Shown here: piece by piece, positions 36,803 through 39,480 of the stretch
Numbering within the stretch: position 1 is the first letter of the stretch
Layout: the number at the start of each line of letters is the position of its first letter
DNA from: an uncultured Collinsella sp.
GTDB taxonomy: Bacteria > Actinomycetota > Coriobacteriia > Coriobacteriales > Coriobacteriaceae
Reading direction: 5' to 3'
DNA: 39,480 nt
Assembly: GCA_958436995.1 (NCBI GenBank)
Contig: CAUBMI010000011.1
Location: forward strand, 1 to 39,480
Position numbers and translations under genes: made by a program
Notes under the pieces: generated by a model
The model's database searches: none
What the model saw: the letters and a program-made list of their open reading frames with translations, nothing else
What the model was told of the DNA's origin: nothing

Positions 36803-38269
36803 ATGTCCGACACAAAAGACCTCCGGGCGAGGTCGGCAAGCGCGGCAAAGTGGTCTCTGGCAACCGAGATTATCGCCAAAATCATCTCGCCTATCTCGCA
36901 GCTCGTCTTAGCGAGGCTGCTGGCGCCAGAGGCGTTTGGCATGGTGGCGACCGTCACCATGGTAGTGAGCTTTGCCGACATGTTCGCGGACGCCGGGTTC
37001 CAGAAGTACCTGGTGCAACACAGCTTCCGAGACAAAAAAGACCTGCATGCCAACGCTAACGTGGCCTTTTGGACGAACTTCGGCATATCGGTGGTCCTGT
37101 GGTGTCTCATTGCCATATTCAACGATCCGGTGGCCACCTTCGTGGGCAATCCGTCGCTGGGCTTTCCCTTGGCCGTGGCCTGCCTCTCTCTCCCGTTGAC
37201 GTCGTTTTCGAGCATTCAGATGGCGTTGTTCCACCGTAATCTCGATTTCAAGTCGCTTATGCCGGTGAGACTGACGTCGACCTTACTTAACTTCGGCTCG
37301 ACGCTTGTACTGGCGTTTATGGGATTTGGTTACTGGTCACTTATCGTTGGCACTTTGGCGGCGAATATTGTAAATGCAGTGGGGCTGACTCTGCTGTCTG
37401 AGTGGAAGCCGCGTTTTTTCTACTCCTTCAACATGCTGAAGGCTATGTTCTCATTCAGCGGATGGACGCTTTTGGAGTCGTTCACCATATGGCTTTCCTC
37501 TTGGGCGGGCACCTTTATCGTGGGGCATTTCCTGGGTGCGGCTGAGTTGGGATATTACAAGACGCCAGTCACCTTTGTGAGCGGGTGCTTCGGGATTATC
37601 ACGAACGCTACGACGCCCATCTTGTTCTCGTCACTTTCGCGCCTTCAGTTTGATCGGGAAGAATACGTTGCTTATCTGCGACGCTTCCAGTTCATGGTGG
37701 CATTGTTCCTGTTGCCGTTGTCTGCGGGTATCTTCGTATTCCGCGAGCCTTTGGTGGCCCTGTTGCTCGGCGATCAGTGGGGCGAGGCGACGCTCATGTT
37801 CGGGTTGTATGGGCTGGTGCAGGGGCCGATGGTGCTGCTCTCATACTACAGCAGCGAGATGTATCGCTCTCTTGGTAAACCGCGCGTGTCTACGCTTGTG
37901 CAGGTGATGTACCTCGTGTTGATGACGCCGCTTATGACCGTGGCGGCTATGCAAGGGTTCGATGCCGTCGTGTGGGCTGATGCGGGATTGAGAATCCTTT
38001 TGATTGCTATCAACCAAGTGGTCACATATTTCGTGGTTGGCCTTTCGTTTGGGCGCACTATGTTGTCGCTCAAGGAGCCCATTTTCTGCACATCGATGAT
38101 GTGCGCATTTGCATGGGTGACGTATGGACTCGCATCTAGCAACTGGCTTGGCGTCGGGTTGGACATTGTAGGGTGCGTCGTTGTCTATTTCGCGATTTGC
38201 TTTGCTTTGCCCAAGAGTAGGAGGGTGCTGCTGAAGCTGGTCAAGGGCGGCGGCTTTAAAACGTTTTGA
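36803..38269 (+). CDS. Lipid-linked oligosaccharide flippase (Wzx-type, MOP superfamily)
   Basis: A 488-residue membrane protein with about twelve to fourteen hydrophobic segments, which moves the undecaprenyl-linked repeat unit across the membrane. The N-terminal AAKWSLATEIIAKIISPISQLVLARLLAPEAFGMVA and LADAGF-like FADAGFQKYLVQ are hallmarks of the WzxC/RfbX group. Together with the EpsG/Wzy-like polymerase it defines a Wzx/Wzy-dependent pathway. A GGAGG lies about 10 bases before the ATG. The short gap 36719-36802 contains no gene. Confidence 0.92.
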   Translation: MSDTKDLRARSASAAKWSLATEIIAKIISPISQLVLARLLAPEAFGMVATVTMVVSFADMFADAGFQKYLVQHSFRDKKDLHANANVAFWTNFGISVVLWCLIAIFNDPVATFVGNPSLGFPLAVACLSLPLTSFSSIQMALFHRNLDFKSLMPVRLTSTLLNFGSTLVLAFMGFGYWSLIVGTLAANIVNAVGLTLLSEWKPRFFYSFNMLKAMFSFSGWTLLESFTIWLSSWAGTFIVGHFLGAAELGYYKTPVTFVSGCFGIITNATTPILFSSLSRLQFDREEYVAYLRRFQFMVALFLLPLSAGIFVFREPLVALLLGDQWGEATLMFGLYGLVQGPMVLLSYYSSEMYRSLGKPRVSTLVQVMYLVLMTPLMTVAAMQGFDAVVWADAGLRILLIAINQVVTYFVVGLSFGRTMLSLKEPIFCTSMMCAFAWVTYGLASSNWLGVGLDIVGCVVVYFAICFALPKSRRVLLKLVKGGGFKTF

Positions 38270-38335
38270 GGTCTGTAATTAACTTGTTGGGAGTTCCATC
38301 TCAGGACTTCCTTAAAACGAAAGAGTGGGGTATAT

Positions 38336-39376
38336 ATGCAGGATAGAAAAGTCCTCGTCACTGGCGCCGCCGGCTTCATCGGGGCGTTTCTGGTGAAGCG
38401 GCTGCTCGAAACCACCGACGACGCGATCATCGGTCTGGACAACGTGAACAGCTACTACGACCCTGGCATCAAGGAGGCTCGCCTGCGAATGCTGGCGGAG
38501 GTGGACAAGGCGGGGCGTTTCGCCTTCGTGCGCGGCGACCTGTGCGATGCCGCGTTGATAGAGCGCCTGTTCGCTGAGAACGGCTTCGACGTTGTGGTGA
38601 ACTTGGCCGCCCAGGCCGGTGTGCGATACTCCATCGAGAACCCCAAGGCCTACATAGACAGCAACCTGGTAGGGTTCTTCAATATATTGGAGGCTTGCAG
38701 GCGCCACCCGGTGAAGCATCTTGTCTACGCGAGCTCTTCCTCCGTCTACGGCGGCAACGAGAAAGTGCCTTTCTCGGAGGACGACCGTGTAGACTCTCCG
38801 GTGAGCCTGTACGCCGCCACAAAGAAGTCCAACGAGCTAATGGCCGCGGCCTACTCCAAGCTTTACTCCATCCCAGCCACGGGCCTGCGCTTCTTTACGG
38901 TGTATGGGCCCATGGGAAGGCCCGACATGGCATACTTCGGCTTCACCGAGAAGTTGCGTCGTGGCGATACGATTAAGATTTTCAACATGGGCGATTGTAA
39001 GCGCGACTTTACGTACGTGGACGATATTGTGGAGGGCGTGCGCAGGGTCATGGACGGCGCTCCTGAGGTCAAGATCGGTGTTGATGGTTTGCCAATGGCC
39101 GCTCATCGCGTGTATAACATCGGCAATTCGAATCCCGAGAACTTGCTGATCTTCGTTGATACGCTGCAGCGTGTGCTGGTTGAGGAGGGCGTGCTCCCCG
39201 CCGATTACGATTTCGAGGCGCATAAGCAGCTCGTTCCTATGCAGCCTGGTGACGTGCCTGTAACCTATGCGGATACTGGCGCCTTGGAGCGCGATTTTGG
39301 TTACAAACCCGCAACGCCGCTCGAGGACGGTCTTCGTGAATTCGCGAAGTGGTATCGCGAGTTCTACGGGAATTAG
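38336..39376 (+). CDS. UDP-glucuronate 4-epimerase
   Basis: A short-chain dehydrogenase-type enzyme of 346 residues that converts UDP-GlcA to UDP-GalA with bound NAD. The Rossmann motif VTGAAGFIGAFL is followed by the LDNVNSYYDPGIKEARL segment characteristic of glucuronate epimerases, LAAQAGVRYSIENP, SSSSVYGGNEK and the catalytic Tyr159-x3-Lys163 in YAATKK. It uses the product of the UDP-glucose dehydrogenase in the same operon, which supports GlcA over other sugars. A purine-rich stretch AAAGAGTGGGG precedes the ATG. Confidence 0.92.
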   Translation: MQDRKVLVTGAAGFIGAFLVKRLLETTDDAIIGLDNVNSYYDPGIKEARLRMLAEVDKAGRFAFVRGDLCDAALIERLFAENGFDVVVNLAAQAGVRYSIENPKAYIDSNLVGFFNILEACRRHPVKHLVYASSSSVYGGNEKVPFSEDDRVDSPVSLYAATKKSNELMAAAYSKLYSIPATGLRFFTVYGPMGRPDMAYFGFTEKLRRGDTIKIFNMGDCKRDFTYVDDIVEGVRRVMDGAPEVKIGVDGLPMAAHRVYNIGNSNPENLLIFVDTLQRVLVEEGVLPADYDFEAHKQLVPMQPGDVPVTYADTGALERDFGYKPATPLEDGLREFAKWYREFYGN

Positions 39377-39389
39377 CTGGGTGATAGCA

Positions 39390-39480
39390 ATGTCGAATGT
39401 ATACAGCAGTGACCGTATTCGCTTTGGGGGGTGTTCCTATAGTTTTGTCAACTGGGAAATGCTCTCCGTGCGACCGGATC
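39390..39480 (+). CDS. 5' end of a further gene, cut by the window edge
   Basis: An ATG 13 bases after the epimerase stop, with GGGTGAT upstream, opens a frame that stays open for 30 codons to the last base. It begins MSNVYSSDRIRF. I do not recognise it. Spacing and strand suggest it continues the polysaccharide operon. Confidence 0.5.
   Translation, partial: MSNVYSSDRIRFGGCSYSFVNWEMLSVRPD

Overview
The window is a high-GC bacterial chromosome segment with short intergenic spaces. SelA/SelB/tRNA-Sec, a GlpA-like/NAD(P)-FAD/DUF1667 trio, a ThrRS without TGS domain and a LoaP-type regulator together point to an anaerobic gut actinomycete of the Coriobacteriia, most like Collinsella. This is inferred from family resemblance; no search was run. 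Nothing indicates a prophage, plasmid or CRISPR locus.

Region 1 (1-6740), selenium and formate. The 3' end of a tRNA-Gly gene is followed by a 127-bp palindromic element built from the tRNA tail. Next come a formate/nitrite transporter, selA and selB (ATGA overlap), a tRNA-Sec gene (selC) and gdhA. A formate transporter beside the selenocysteine machinery suggests Sec-containing formate dehydrogenase elsewhere in the genome. Region 2 (6741-10641) is a two-gene molybdenum hydroxylase of the YgfM/XdhD type, with an FAD subunit and a fused 2Fe-2S plus molybdopterin subunit.

Region 3 (10642-18951), housekeeping: tRNA-Leu(TAG), tig, clpP, clpX, valS and folC. Region 4 (18952-24009), minus strand: an M24 Xaa-Pro peptidase and a three-gene redox operon (GlpA-like dehydrogenase, NAD(P)/FAD oxidoreductase, DUF1667). 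Its intergenic spaces are filled with long inverted repeats. Two of them share a roughly 70-nt core with a third copy located next to selC, although the stem arms differ. Region 5 (24010-24735) is a non-coding array of six 80-bp units, each holding a 16-bp motif in both orientations. A membrane zinc-ribbon protein and thrS follow.

Region 6 (27240-end) is a Wzx/Wzy-type exopolysaccharide operon. It opens with a LoaP-like NusG paralogue and a short hairpin leader with a G9 tract. It continues with an initiating sugar transferase, GT2, UDP-glucose dehydrogenase, GT4, a D-glucuronyl C5-epimerase-like protein, GT4, an EpsG/Wzy-like polymerase, a TupA-like ATP-grasp protein, a flippase and UDP-glucuronate 4-epimerase. 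It runs off the right edge. Together the genes predict a polymer rich in uronic acid (GlcA/GalA, possibly IdoA), with the long operon kept open by processive antitermination.

The least explained items are the 80-bp array at 24180-24659, the variable-stem/conserved-core elements (4829, 19093, 20531), the paired perfect palindromes inside a glycosyltransferase gene (31691-31750), and the possible iduronate chemistry of the polysaccharide.
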